The position numbers and the translations under genes are program-made. A model generated the notes under the pieces. The model did not search any database and had not been told where the DNA came from. It saw only the letters and a program-made list of their open reading frames with translations. Of a stretch of 64,000 bases of DNA, positions 53,007-63,261 are shown in pieces. The stretch spans positions 11,386,847 through 11,450,846 of the forward strand of contig OY294046.1 of NCBI GenBank assembly GCA_958510825.1, written 5' to 3'. Numbering within the stretch: the first letter of the stretch is position 1; the number at the start of each line of letters is the position of its first letter. Origin of the DNA: Brachypterus glaber (lineage: Eukaryota; Arthropoda; Insecta; Coleoptera; Kateretidae).

Positions 53007-53792
53007 TAGTCTGTTTTTTTAAGCAAGAAAGTAAATTAAAAATCGCACAATAAATATTTTTACAACAGGTTTGAATAATATATATTTGTGTATAGAATAT
53101 AGTTATGTTTTATAAAATAAACTACTCAGTATATTCGCACATCCAATATTCGAATCTGTTTTGAAAATATTCTGTGCGATTTTTAATTTACTATCTTGCA
53201 AGACTCGGGTCAGGGATGGCCTGCACGGGGCCGGAACCTATATTGGGTATTACAAGGAAGCAGGTAAAGACCGCTCTCGATGAGTGGGCTTATACCAAAC
53301 TAAAGGAGCTATGGAGGGCGGTCGACGGTTGCCGGAAAGCTAGGGACTTCCTGGCTGGCCCAAGCAAATCAAAGACCCACTGGTTGCTGGAAAAAGGAAG
53401 AACTGCACTCAGACAACTTGTAGGGGCCCTCACGGGCCACTGAAAGATAAGGAAGCACCTGGCAACAATGCGGATTCTAGAGTCCGCTATGCCCAGAGTG
53501 CGGAGAGGATGAAACATCCTCTCATTACTTAGCCGAGTGTTTCAGATACGACAGGATCAGGTTGCAAGTCTTTGAAACTCAAAGACTCAACCAAGAGGAA
53601 CTAAGAGATCTCCCCTGGACCAATATCCTGACCTTTATTGAAAGGACGGGCAGGTTCAAGGAGGACTCAAATTAGTAAATGGCTGGGATTGCCTGGGGTG
53701 ACAAAAAGGGCCTGAAATGGCCTAGTTGGCCGGCTTTGGCCAACCCAAAAATTTACTACTACTATCTTGCTTGAAGAAACAGACCATAGGAT
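53007..53792. mobile_element. Hairpin element split by a LINE fragment
   Basis: Left arm GTCTGTTTTTTTAAGCAAGA, AAGTAAATTAAAAATCGCAC is mirrored by GTGCGATTTTTAATTTACTA, TCTTGC at 53175-53199 and continues after the LINE as TTGAAGAAACAGAC (53771-53784). Without the LINE it is a hairpin of about 215 bp. Confidence 0.75.
53200..53760 (+). pseudogene. 5'-truncated LINE 3' end (I/R1-like), with 11-bp target duplication
   Basis: Starts inside pol: an open frame to 53443 encodes ARLGS, GPEPILGITRKQVKTAL, WRAVDGCRKARDFLAGPSK, LLEKGRTALRQLVGALTGH, a pattern known downstream of the RNase H domain in I/R1/LOA-group elements. After a stop, a shifted frame (about 53480-53673) continues with LCPECGEDETSSHYLAECF (a C-x2-C...H-x4-C zinc-knuckle-like motif) and LPWTNILTFIERTGRF up to a TAG. 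The 3'UTR of about 90 bases ends GGCTTTGGCCAACCC...TTTACTACTACT. TACTATCTTGC flanks the insert (53189-53199, 53760-53770). RT catalytic domain absent; dead copy. Confidence 0.87.
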
Positions 53793-53927
53793 AATTTTGT
53801 AGACTTGAAAAATCAGTCTGGGCGCGAAGGGTTAAGGGTCCACCGAGGTTGCCACAATAGGCAAATGTATGAGAAGGAAAGATAAAACAACAATTTTATA
53901 GAAAAATTATAGTATTTTTAACCGACT

Positions 53928-54134
53928 TCCAAAAAAGGAGAAGGTTATCAATTCGACGTGTGACTTTGTTTTTTTTTATATTTGTTCCCGCATAACTTTG
54001 GAACGGATGAACGGAATTTGATGAAACTTCTTGCAACTTAAAGAGGGCATTCATGAGGTGGTCCCGTTTTAATTTGACGCTCGGATAATGTCGGGTAAGC
54101 CGGATAATTAGGATAAATCTTAATCATTTTAACG
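53928..54134 (+). repeat. Dispersed repeat with AACCGACTTCCAAAAAAGG start
   Basis: AACCGACTTCCAAAAAAGGA followed by GAAGGTTATCAATTCGACG and CATAACTTTGGAACGGATGA is a repeat type I recognise as widespread in insect genomes. The GAACCGACTTCTG word of the palindrome at 54588-54824 resembles its start. Confidence 0.6.
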
Positions 54135-54587
54135 CAATTTCACTTAAAAACGGCTTAATTTGGTTCTACTACCAACCAAATTTTTAGAGAAATATCGGAT
54201 AACTCGGATAGGCCGGATAACTTGATTAAGGGGTCACTCAAATATTCCGGCACACTGAAAATCTTTTAAATGCCGCTAAACTTGTTTCTTTGGACCTGTA
54301 ATATTAAAATACCAAGAGAAAATGAAAATTTTTGTGATTTTACCATAAGGCGTTATTTGATTATTACTTAACGCTTAAAGTTTAACAAGATTTTCTTTAG
54401 TATTTCGTTTAAAATAAGGTTGGTTGGACTCTTGGGCGCTGAAATAAAAATATTACTTTTATTTTTTAGAAATTTATTTTAGTGTTAGTGCGTTGTGACG
54501 TCAGTAGCTTGCCGAGATGGAAGGACAATTATAATTTAGCTTAGATGACGTTAAAAATCTACAAGTTCTCTATCTCTAAAAAGTAAA
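54135..54587. other. No recognised feature
   Basis: Unassigned. CGGATAATGTCGGGTAAGCC and CGGATAACTCGGATAGGCCG (54076, 54196) show related GGATAA words, possibly part of the preceding repeat. Confidence 0.35.
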
Positions 54588-54824
54588 AAATATAAACTTT
54601 TCGCAAAAAAAAATGAACCGACTTCTGTGTCTCTAAAAAGTAAAAAATAAAAAATACTTAAGTCGGTGTCGATTTCACAGCAAACAATAATAAAATAATG
54701 AAAACACAATTGTTAGTAATAAATTTAGGGAATGGTGAAATTGGCACCGATTTAAGTATTTTTTATTTTTTACTTTTTAGAGACACAGAAGTCGGTTCAT
54801 TTTTTTTTGCGAAAAGTTTTTATT
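54588..54824. mobile_element. Palindrome with 80-bp arms
   Basis: TTTTCGCAAAAAAAAATGAA, CCGACTTCTGTGTCTCTAAA, AAGTAAAAAATAAAAAATAC and TTAAGTCGGTGTCGATTTCA (left) mirror the right arm ending CTTCTGTGT/ACACAGAAGTCGGTTCATTT. The centre is about 60 bases. A direct partial copy of the inner arm also lies at 54570-54600. Confidence 0.85.
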
Positions 54825-55019
54825 AGAGCTTTTATTTAATATTTATATAATCAACTTGATTTACTAATAGCGGAAACGACGGAGATTTGTAAATCATAAT
54901 GCTATGACGTATTTGTAAATCATGGCGCTATAGCGATTTCTTATACGAAATCCTTAAAAATATTTAAAAGAACTATAGTAAGTAGTGTTTGTGTTTTTCG
55001 GTATGTTTGGAACATAATA

Positions 55020-55733
55020 CAGTGCGGTCCAACGCCCCCCCCCCTTTTAACTTTTGAACGAGTTGAGATATCGACTTCAAATTTAGAACTCTTAAATAAG
55101 ACAACTTAAACTATCTTTTAGCCTATATTTTATATTTTCAGCTCTTAAAATGTGGGCAGGGGGGCATGGGGGGACATTTTTTTAAATGGAAAGGGGGTCG
55201 TGTGATACATCATTTTAAAGCTTATAAAATTCTCTATTTAAACTAACATTTTTAAATTTTTTAAAAATGTTTTGGTTTTTCAATTTTTTGTGCTAAAACA
55301 TTCGATTTTTTAAGTTTTTTTTTTATAAATTTTTGTTTATGTCAACTAAAATTAGTTTAAAAGTATAATTAACATTTTTTTATGATGAAATTAGGCATTT
55401 TTAAAAAATTATTTGTTTTTTTTTAGAGGAATTTTGACATTAATACCTATTTTCAACCTCATTTTAAAACCAATTTTTTTTTTAATTTAAAAATATGGAG
55501 TTAAAGGTAGAATTTTATAAGCTTTAAAATGATGTATTACACGCCCCCCCCCCCCCTTTCCATTTAAAAAATGTGCCCCCATGCCCCCCTGCCCACATTT
55601 TAAGAGCTGAAAGTATTAAATATATGCTAAAAGATAGTTTAAGTTGTCTTATTTAAAAGTCCAAATTTGAAGTCGATATCTCAACTGGTTCAAAAGTTAA
55701 GAGGGGGGGGGGGGTGACTTTTGGACCGCTCTG
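55020..55733. mobile_element. Palindromic family B, copy 4 (714 bp)
   Basis: CAGTGCGGTCCAACGCCCCC to GTGACTTTTGGACCGCTCTG, TA-flanked; same orientation as copies 1 and 3. The left end lost the AAAGTCA after GGTCCAA. Confidence 0.92.
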
Positions 55734-55924
55734 TATGTTTATAAACAGTAGTATACTAAAAATGGAGATATAATTTAACTTTTGCAATTTGCCAGTTTGC
55801 AGCAAGCCTTTGATGAGAGACCATGTCTTGGCGCCGTATCAGGAGCAACGATGAAAAACGCTGAAACATTAAATTTTATTCTATATCAACTATGCGTCTA
55901 GACTCAAAGTATAAATATAAATAA

Positions 55925-56690
55925 ACACTGTACACTGTAAATGCCAATATGGCAATTTTACAGCAAATAAAGTAGGTCATATGTTGCCAGCAAAGAAAGT
56001 GGTAAATTTAAATCACTAATGTAAATTCACAGTTATCTGTAAAAATGTGAATTTTTATTTTGGTAATTTTACTGCTATTATTATGGTAATTTTCGGGACT
56101 GTCTGTAAAAGTGCTGGGTTTTTGGACCACATGCATGAATTTTAATGCAAAATTATTGTACCGACAGGAAAAGAGCTGAGATTTTACTAAACCCAGTAAT
56201 ATTGAGGTTAATTTAATAAATATTGTAAATTCACACTCTCACATTGTAAATTTGCTTTAATTATTACAGTTAAAACTACTGTAAGATTGACGGACAAATT
56301 TAGAGTATAAACCGGGTTGTGTTGAAATTTTGTATTTAAGTGTTTGAAATTAATGCATGTTCTAAGATTTGGATTGTTATTATATTATTCTCAGCGCCAG
56401 AGATAGAATAATTTACGGTACACTGTAAAAAGTGATAGTAAATTTAAAGGAGTTATCCTTGTGAAGAAATACACAATTATACTATCTCATATAAGCAAAT
56501 TTACAAAAAACTGTAATAATTATTAATGATTATAATTCTTAATTTTTCATGTTATTTGTAAATTTTAAGTTAAACCACAGGTTAGGTTGTAATATCCCTT
56601 AAAAATACAGGAAGTGCTTGTAACAATAGGTCGAATTCAAAGTAAAATTTAAAACAGAACAACTGTAAAAGAAGCTGTAAAAACACGACG
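55925..56690. repeat. Dispersed CTGTAAA repeat (copy 3, longest)
   Basis: CTGTAAA, TTTACAG or close variants occur throughout. 56421-56525 matches 13340-13450, and 56597-56685 matches 1-90, so those two are parts of one longer repeat seen here in full. No terminal inverted repeats recognised. Confidence 0.6.
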
Positions 56691-56699
56691 GTAATATAG

Positions 56700-56850
56700 T
56701 CAAATTTACTCAAGAACGAATAATCCGATCGTATTGAAATTTTCAGGAAAAATCAAGTTCTATGAGGGGAGCATCCCTATTGTTTTTGAAAGTGATCCCC
56801 CCAAAACAGAAAAGGTATGGGGGGTTATACTTTTAAAAAAATCGAAAAAT
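56700..56850 (-). repeat. Dispersed repeat fragment (GGACGGACAG family, inverted)
   Basis: On the minus strand, CCCCATACCTTTTCTGTTTT, GGGATCACTTTCAAAAACAA, CATAGAACTTGATTTTTCC, AATACGATCGGATTATTCG match 47590-47700. The GACGGAC run itself is not included. Confidence 0.65.
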
Positions 56851-57239
56851 GGTGAAAGAAATTTCCGATTAACGTAATTTTTTCAAGAAAAATTACTTTC
56901 ATTATAAGGATCAATTCTACAAAAAATAAATAAATAAATAAATAAAAAAATAGAAAATTTTTAAATTTTTTTAATTTTTTTTTCGTAGGGGTGCCCCCTA
57001 ATTTATCTGTAAAATTGTAAGTTCGATCCTGGTGAAACATTTAATTTTTTTATGTCATAAAATGATAATGTTTACTGATTGCATATTATAGTAAAAAGTC
57101 AATATGTTAAACCGTTCCTGAGTGAATAATCTAAATATGCCCCTTAAACGTGCTCTAGCTCCCCTAAAAAGCCATTTAACACAAAGGTTCATAGAAACTT
57201 TTTTTCTCACTTTTTGACGTAAAATCTGACATAAATAAT
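56851..57239. other. No recognised gene; (AAAT)n tract
   Basis: A (AAAT)n microsatellite at 56926-56945 and poly-T tracts. Minus-strand frames 56825-57040 and 57055-57252 are low complexity or repeat-derived. Confidence 0.35.
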
Positions 57240-57440
57240 TTTTAAATCTCATATTTTTTTGTCAAAACAAATGAAAATCGTTTTTTCTCAAAAGCGCATG
57301 GATAGATTTTTTTAAAATTTGGTCTTGAAAAGATGCCAAAGCTCTAAATAATTAAATTATGAAAAAAAAAAACTTGGGTTATGTGAAATAATTAAATTAT
57401 GAAAAAAAAAAACTTGAGTCATGTGAAAGTTGAGCTAAAA
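57240..57440 (+). repeat. Dispersed repeat (partner of 36995-37150) with a 40-bp tandem duplication
   Basis: TCAAAACAAATGAAAATCGT, AAAGATGCCAAAGCTCTAAA and AAAGTTGAGCTAAA match 36995-37150. Here AAATAATTAAATTATGAAAA...TTATGTG is duplicated (57346-57385, 57386-57425), which the other copy lacks. Confidence 0.75.
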
Positions 57441-58117
57441 ATTTTTACCAGACTACCGTGGATATACAGTGCCATTATAAAGTGGCGAACACTTTTTAAT
57501 GCAAAACTGGCATTAGCGATGAGTAAAATGCAAGAAAGCTGTGTGCGTTTTACTGGCCACCGAGCTGTTGTACGTAGGAGTTATGGGCATTTGACCGGTA
57601 AAATGCAGTCACTCCGACACTGAATTTAAAGTATTTGTAACTGATTCAAAGTCGTTTCTGTGTTTCTAAATTTCACTTTCGATTAAATGTTATTAAATGT
57701 TATTTATATGCTTGATTGGTTCCATTGCGTATAATTGATTCACTGCTTCTTTGATACGAAAATCATACACAGAGAAATATTTAAATTCAAATTTTTAATA
57801 AAAGGGAAATCTTGGTTAAGGCCAGCTTACTCCAAAAAACGTAATTTTTTTCAATACATTTTATTTATAGTACAACACATGTTGAGTAATCAATTTTTTT
57901 ACATATGAAAGCACATATATGAAATTACTTGAAAAAATTTTTTTTTTTTTTTCAAAATGGCGGTCCTGAAAATGGCTGCTGAAACTCATCTGATTCGTAG
58001 ATGGATTTACACTTGTTAAATTCTTTGAGAAAGGTATTTTTTCCTAAATTAACTTGGCCTTTATATTTTTTAAAATTAATCAAGAAATCCGTTTGGACTT
58101 TTTAGTAGTATCATAAG
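57441..58117. other. No recognised gene
   Basis: The plus-strand frame 57399-57623 (tail CVRFTGHRAVVRRSYGHLTG) begins in the repeat and is less AT-rich toward its end, but I recognise no family. The rest is AT-rich. Confidence 0.35.
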
Positions 58118-58318
58118 TGCATGTTGAAATATCGATAATTTTTTTACTGTATTAAAAGAATATTTTGCTTGGCAATTGTTTGAGTGCATTTTTCGTGTTA
58201 CAACCTTCCGCAGGTCGAGGAATTTTGACGAAAAATGCACGAAAACAATTTCCTTAAGCAAAATATTTTTTTATATACAGTAAAAAAATTATGTATAATT
58301 CAACATGCACGAATGGTA
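58118..58318. mobile_element. Palindrome of 200 bp
   Basis: CATGTTGAA...AATTTTTTTACTGTATTAAA, GAATATTTTGCTT, GGCAATTGTTTGAGTGCATT, TTTCGT (left) mirror ACGAAAAATGCACGAAAACA, AAGCAAAATATT, ATACAGTAAAAAAATTAT, TTCAACATG (right) around CCTTCCGCAGGTCGAGG. The minus-strand frame 58076-58261 is its shadow. Confidence 0.8.
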
Positions 58319-58357
58319 TTTTGAAAGACTATTTCACAAACAAAATAAGAAAGTATA

Positions 58358-59511
58358 CAGGGTGTATTTGAAATAGCGTAGGAAATTTTAACAGGTGATT
58401 CTACATGATAAAATATGACAAAAAATTCCTATAAACATATGTCTAAAAACGCGGAGCTACGCCCCTTTGAAAGTGGCTAAAAAAATCGCTTTTTATTTAA
58501 TAACTCAGGAACCCTTTGAGATATATTAACGAGGTTTTGCACGTGAATTAATCCTAATAATAATAATCTTTGTATGTCATTTTCACGTACTTATTTAAAC
58601 CAGGGGTGTGCGAAACGGGGGGGCCTTATCAGTTTTTTGTCCCAAACTTTTTTCTGTGTAACTTTTTTGCAATTTTATTTTTGAAATATGATTCCTCAGG
58701 TCAAAATACATAAAAAAGGTACTCTTGTTATAATTCTGTAGGATTAACCCTTTTCGAGAAAAGTTCATTTGAAGGTGAAATTTCACGGTTCGAGGACGAA
58801 AAATTAAATACTAAAATGTCGAAAACCAAAATTTTAATGATGCAATGTTATTCTACATCAAAAACTAAGAAAAAAAGTTTCCATACATGTAGGTCGAAAA
58901 AACGCTTTTAAAGCTACCATAGCCCTTTAAAAATGGTGCATATTTAGGAGACCATAGCTCCATTAGTATTGATTTTTGGAAGTACCTGTATATGAGGTTT
59001 TTTTCTTAGTTTTTAATGTACATTCGCCCTGCATCATTAAAATTTTGGTTTTCAACATTTTAGTATTTAATTTTTCTGTCTTCGAACCGTGGAATTTCAC
59101 CTTCAAATGAATTTTTCTCGAAAACGGTTAATGCTACAGTATTACAACAAGAGTACCTTTTTTTATGTATTTTGACCTGAGGAATCATATTTCAAAAATA
59201 AAATTGTAAAAAAGTTACACAGAAAAAAGTTTGGGACAAAAAACTGATAAGCCCCCCCCCCCGTTTCGCACACCCCTGGTTGAAATAAGTACATGAAAAT
59301 AACATATAAAAACGGGCCTTGTTAGGATTAGTTGACGTGCAAAACCTCGTTGATATATCTCAAAGGGTTCCTGAGTTATTAAATAAAAACCGATTTTTTT
59401 AGCCACTTTCAAAGGGGCGTAGCTCCCTTATGACGCATTTTTAGACATATGTTTATAGGAACTTTTTGTCATATCTGTTAAAATTTCCGACGCTATTTCA
59501 AATACACCGTG
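58358..59511. mobile_element. Palindromic family A, copy 5 (1,154 bp)
   Basis: CAGGGTGTATTTGAAATAGC to GCTATTTCAAATACACCGTG, TATA on both sides. Arms mirror about 58960. Compared with copy 4 the left arm lacks TGCGTCATAAGG and the right arm lacks part of TATTTTATNATGTAGAATCA. Confidence 0.92.
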
Positions 59512-59623
59512 TATAATTTTACAATGTTTTATTTTCGTATTTAAATTGAAAATTTAAGAACTAAACAACAATATTACTTTACAACTATAATTAAAAATTT
59601 AAATTTCAAATTTGTTGCCAAGT

Positions 59624-60113
59624 CTAAACTTTGCTCGAGGGATATTTTATGCTTGAGATTATTCCAATAAAATAGTTGTTATCACATATATTAGCATTTA
59701 AATAAAGATCATTGCTGTTTTTGTTTAAAAAGTTTAGTTTTCAACTGAAAAGAAATAAAATAACGGGTGTTTTCACCCTAGAAAAGCAATTTCCTATCGG
59801 TTTCTAATAAACTTTGGCAAGGCTGTACTGGTACCAGCGCAGTCATTTGATGTTTTGATTTCCGTAATTATTTTCTGCAAATATATTTTTAATAAATAAG
59901 TGTTTAAATTAGTTTTTAGTGGCCTGTTTTTAATACCAAGATTCAATTAAATAAATTAAAATTTATGTGATTGAAAGCTTTTAAGATTGAAAGTGCATAA
60001 AATATAATATATTATCTGAAATTAATTAGGGTTTATACCTAGGATGTTTTGTTAATAAAATAAGCATTTAAATTGCCTATCAATAAAAATAAATCACTTA
60101 AAGTTAAGTTTCA
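59624..60113 (-). repeat. 500-bp dispersed repeat (copy 2, inverted relative to 31935-32432)
   Basis: AAGTCTAAACTTTGCTCGAG, AATAAAATAGTTGTTATCA, GTACTGGTACCAGCGCAGTC, TTTTTAATACCAAGATTCAA and CTTTTAAGATTGAAAGTGC correspond to the complement of copy 1. The two differ by scattered changes and small indels. Confidence 0.75.
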
Positions 60114-60385
60114 CAAACTAAAACTATTTACAATTGTTAATCTTTAAATCATTGGCATCCTCATCAGATGTCAATGGTTTAAATAAACAATAAACTAATA
60201 TTCAGTATTTCCTGTGATCTTAGAACGAGTCTTAGAAAGTTGGTAATTTTATAATAACAATGTTCATGCTTAATTTAATAATAGATTCTAGTATGGAATA
60301 AAAGCAAACCTTGTATGCTATAATAGTCCCAGAAGGAAGTACAAAATCACCTTTTGACTCAAAAAAATCCAAAAGCTTTCGAAGG
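60114..60385. other. No gene; small hairpin
   Basis: AAATCATTGGCATC and GATGTCAATGGTTT form a stem at 60147-60180. Otherwise unassigned. Confidence 0.4.
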
Positions 60386-60387
60386 TA

Positions 60388-61203
60388 AAGGGACCCGCAC
60401 TTTCCTTATGGAAAACGGCTTTCGGTCAAATTGGCTGAATTTTTAATATGTTTTAGTTAATGACCTCCTGATCAAAAGTTGTCATTGCGCCAAATCGCTA
60501 CGGCCCATAGTTTCCGAGATATTTCACTGCAAAAAGTGAATTTTATGATTTTATGAATTTGCATTGGTCAGTATAATGTGCTCTATCGCTTATGTTAACC
60601 GTAGAAAAAAACTTTTTTTACAAAAGATTAAGCTAAAAGTTTACTTAACATGAGTTTATGAAAATAGTATACACAAAGTGTTTTGTTTTGTAGCCACAAG
60701 CCACTATCTTTTTTGAACAATCAAAATGGCATCCATAATTCGCCATTTTGCTCTTTATCACTTATGATTCTGAGAGGAATATAGAGACACCTCGTTTGTC
60801 AAAATCGGTTAAGTCGTTTAAGATGTATTGAAGAATTTTAAGTAGAAAAACAGACACGAGTGAATAACTTTATCCTGCTGGCGTGGGCAGTTGGGTTAAA
60901 ACTTACGCCGTTCATGATAATTACTTTTTTAATATGTTATTACTTCGTTGGAATTTTTATAATCAAGTAAATTAAAAATATTTAAAAATTTATTTTTTTA
61001 TGATATATTTTTTACTTTTGTAGATAATGGCTTGTGGTGAAAAAATAAAACACTTTGTGTATACTATTTTCATAAATCCAAGTAAACCTTTAGCTTAATC
61101 TTTTATAAAGGAAGTCCGTAGCGATTTGGCGCAATGATAACGTATAAAAAATTTAGCCAATTTGACCGAAAGCCATTTCCCATAAGGAAAGTGCGGGTCC
61201 CTT
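60388..61203. mobile_element. 816-bp palindromic element, AAGGGACCCGCACTTTCC ends, TA-flanked
   Basis: AAGGGACCCGCACTTTCCTT to AAGGAAAGTGCGGGTCCCTT, TA on both sides (60386-60387, 61204-61205). Arms carry TCGGTCAAATTGGCTGAAT, TTGCGCCAAATCGCTACGG, GATTAAGCTAAA, AAAATAGTATACACAAAGTG and CCACAAGCCACTATC in mirror order; the centre is near 60810. Several internal arm segments are missing on the right (about 60500-60590 has no partner). Confidence 0.87.
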
Positions 61204-61461
61204 TAGACTAGCACGTTGATAGAAATTATTAAATCTTCCTAAAACAAGAAATATTTTGTGCTATCTTAAAAAGGTAAAAATCGGTAAAAAATCTAGAACA
61301 GAGTGAAGTCAACTTTTTCCTGTTTATTTTTCCTAGACGCCGCCGGGCTGATTGATGGAAGCAGGCTTGAGCTTTATCGCAAATTGAAGAAAATGTAGCA
61401 CCTTTCTAAATGGATTTTTGACAAACTAGGGAATCAATTTAAATTGGTAGACAAGCTATGA

Positions 61462-62364
61462 TAGTCCAGTCAAACAAAAAATCTAAATTGCAATAAATGT
61501 ACACGGGCTGATATTTTAAAGCGTAGTAGTGGATGGTAACATAACACTCCTGTTAGTTTTTCACCGGGCGATCTGCGTAAGGGGTGTCCGCTATCTTGAA
61601 TTTTAGGGGTGAGTTGCTTAATATGTATCTTACGATAAAAATGCATATAACCATTTTTGTTAAGGAGGAAATTTCCAACAATTTTTGTTTTGATAATTTT
61701 TTTAACATATTAGTAATAATCGAGTTAATTAAAAAATAGCCATGTTGGAGGTGAAATTGGTTTTTCCATTTTTCAGCCAAATTATTCATCGGACGATAAA
61801 AGTTCTTATGAGAAAACTTGTAGCTCTTGAAATTCTCTATAAGTTTCATATATTATAAATTTTCAAAGGTACTTTGGTTCGGTTAGAGAGGGCGCAACTC
61901 GACATTCAGCGCCTACTGTAACCGCAACAAAATACTTATGGAAATTCATAATATATAAAACTTATAGAGAATTTCAAGAGATACAAGTTTGCTCATAACC
62001 ACTTTAATCCTATGATGAATAATTTGGTTGAGGAATCGAAAAACCCAATTTCATCCCCAACATGGCCATTTTTGAATATTTATAACTCGATTGTTATTAA
62101 TATATTTAAAAAATGGTACAAGCCAAAATTGTTGGAAATTTTTTCTTTAACAAAATTGGTTATATGCATTTTTATCGTAAGATGCATATTTAGCGAGAAC
62201 CGCACTCACCCCTAAAACTCAAGATAGGGGACACACCTTAGGTAAATCACCAGGTGAAAAACTAACAGGAGTGTTCTGTTACTATCCACTACTGCCCTTT
62301 AAAATATCAGCTCGTGTACATTTATTGAAACAACATAGGAATTTCTCGTTATTTGACTGGACTA
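61462..62364. mobile_element. Foldback element TAGTCCAGTC family, uninterrupted copy (903 bp)
   Basis: TAGTCCAGTCAAA to TTTGACTGGACTA, TA-flanked. Arms of about 420 bp mirror each other (TTACGATAAAAATGCATAT, TAATAATCGAGTTAATTAAA, GAAACTTGTAGCTCTTGAA) around GGTTAGAGAGGGCGCAACTC. It shows the empty site (61936-61955) for the transposon at 48502-49785. Frames 61553-61849 and 62012-62215 lie in the arms. Confidence 0.92.
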
Positions 62365-62619
62365 TAAGGGATATAAAACAGTTCATCCAAAAAAGTAAAA
62401 ATAAAAAAAATCATCAAGTTAGAGGTAACTCGCTCATTGTATGGGCAGCAGATCTAGATCTTAGGTTAGCAAGGCGAGACACAACGTAAAACGACATGAA
62501 ACAAAATCGCGTCCGTTGCCTTGACAAGCATCTTCCCCCCAACCACGCTGGAGATGAAAAAATCCACTGTTTACCTTGTAAAATTGGCAGATTTCGGAAA
62601 TTGTTAGAATAGTGAGTAA

Positions 62620-63070
62620 AGTGAGGGGTACAGTTGGGAAATTGGTGAGTAAACTTCGTCAGGGGTAAAGCATTTTTTCCAGGGGTAAAGCATTTTTTCT
62701 TGAACTGTGAAAATTTTAGTACACTTGGGAATTCTTTCAGAGGTGAGGATCTTTTTTCTGTAAGGGGTAAAGCTTTTTTTTCAGTACAGTTGGGAATTCT
62801 TTCGGAGACGAGGACCTTTTTTCTATCAGGGGTAGAGCTTTTTCAGTACAGTTGGGAATTCTTCAGAGGTGATGACCTTTTTGGGGTAAAGCTTTTCTTT
62901 TGAGGTGGGAAAATTTGAGCAGTTTGAGAAATGAGACATGAGGACCTTTTTTGTTAGTGAAAAAATTGGAGTAGGTACACTTGGGGAATTTTCAGAGGTG
63001 AGCACGTTTTTTTTTAGTCATTAAAATATTCTGACAGGGGTACCTAAAGCTTTTTTTTGAGTTCGTAAAT
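62620..63070. repeat. Minisatellite, unit about 75 bp, five to six degenerate copies
   Basis: TTGGGAATTCTTTCAGAGGT, GAGGACCTTTTTTCTGT and AGGGGTAAAGCTTTTTTT recur in this order from 62640 to 63060, with units clearest at 62724, 62790 and 62850. The frame 62700-62903 is a by-product of the repeat. Confidence 0.88.
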
Positions 63071-63261
63071 TTATGTATTTTAAGTTGGGAAATATGGCAG
63101 CTAAAAAATGCACAGCTGGAAATGTGCCTTGGATTCTGTCAACGGATTCTGACTACCTAATGCCTTTGACAGAACCCAGACACCTTGAAATGTGTTTTAT
63201 TTTGTAGAGTTATGTTATTTGTAAAGAATTATTCAACATATAATAGTTATTTTTTTAACTA

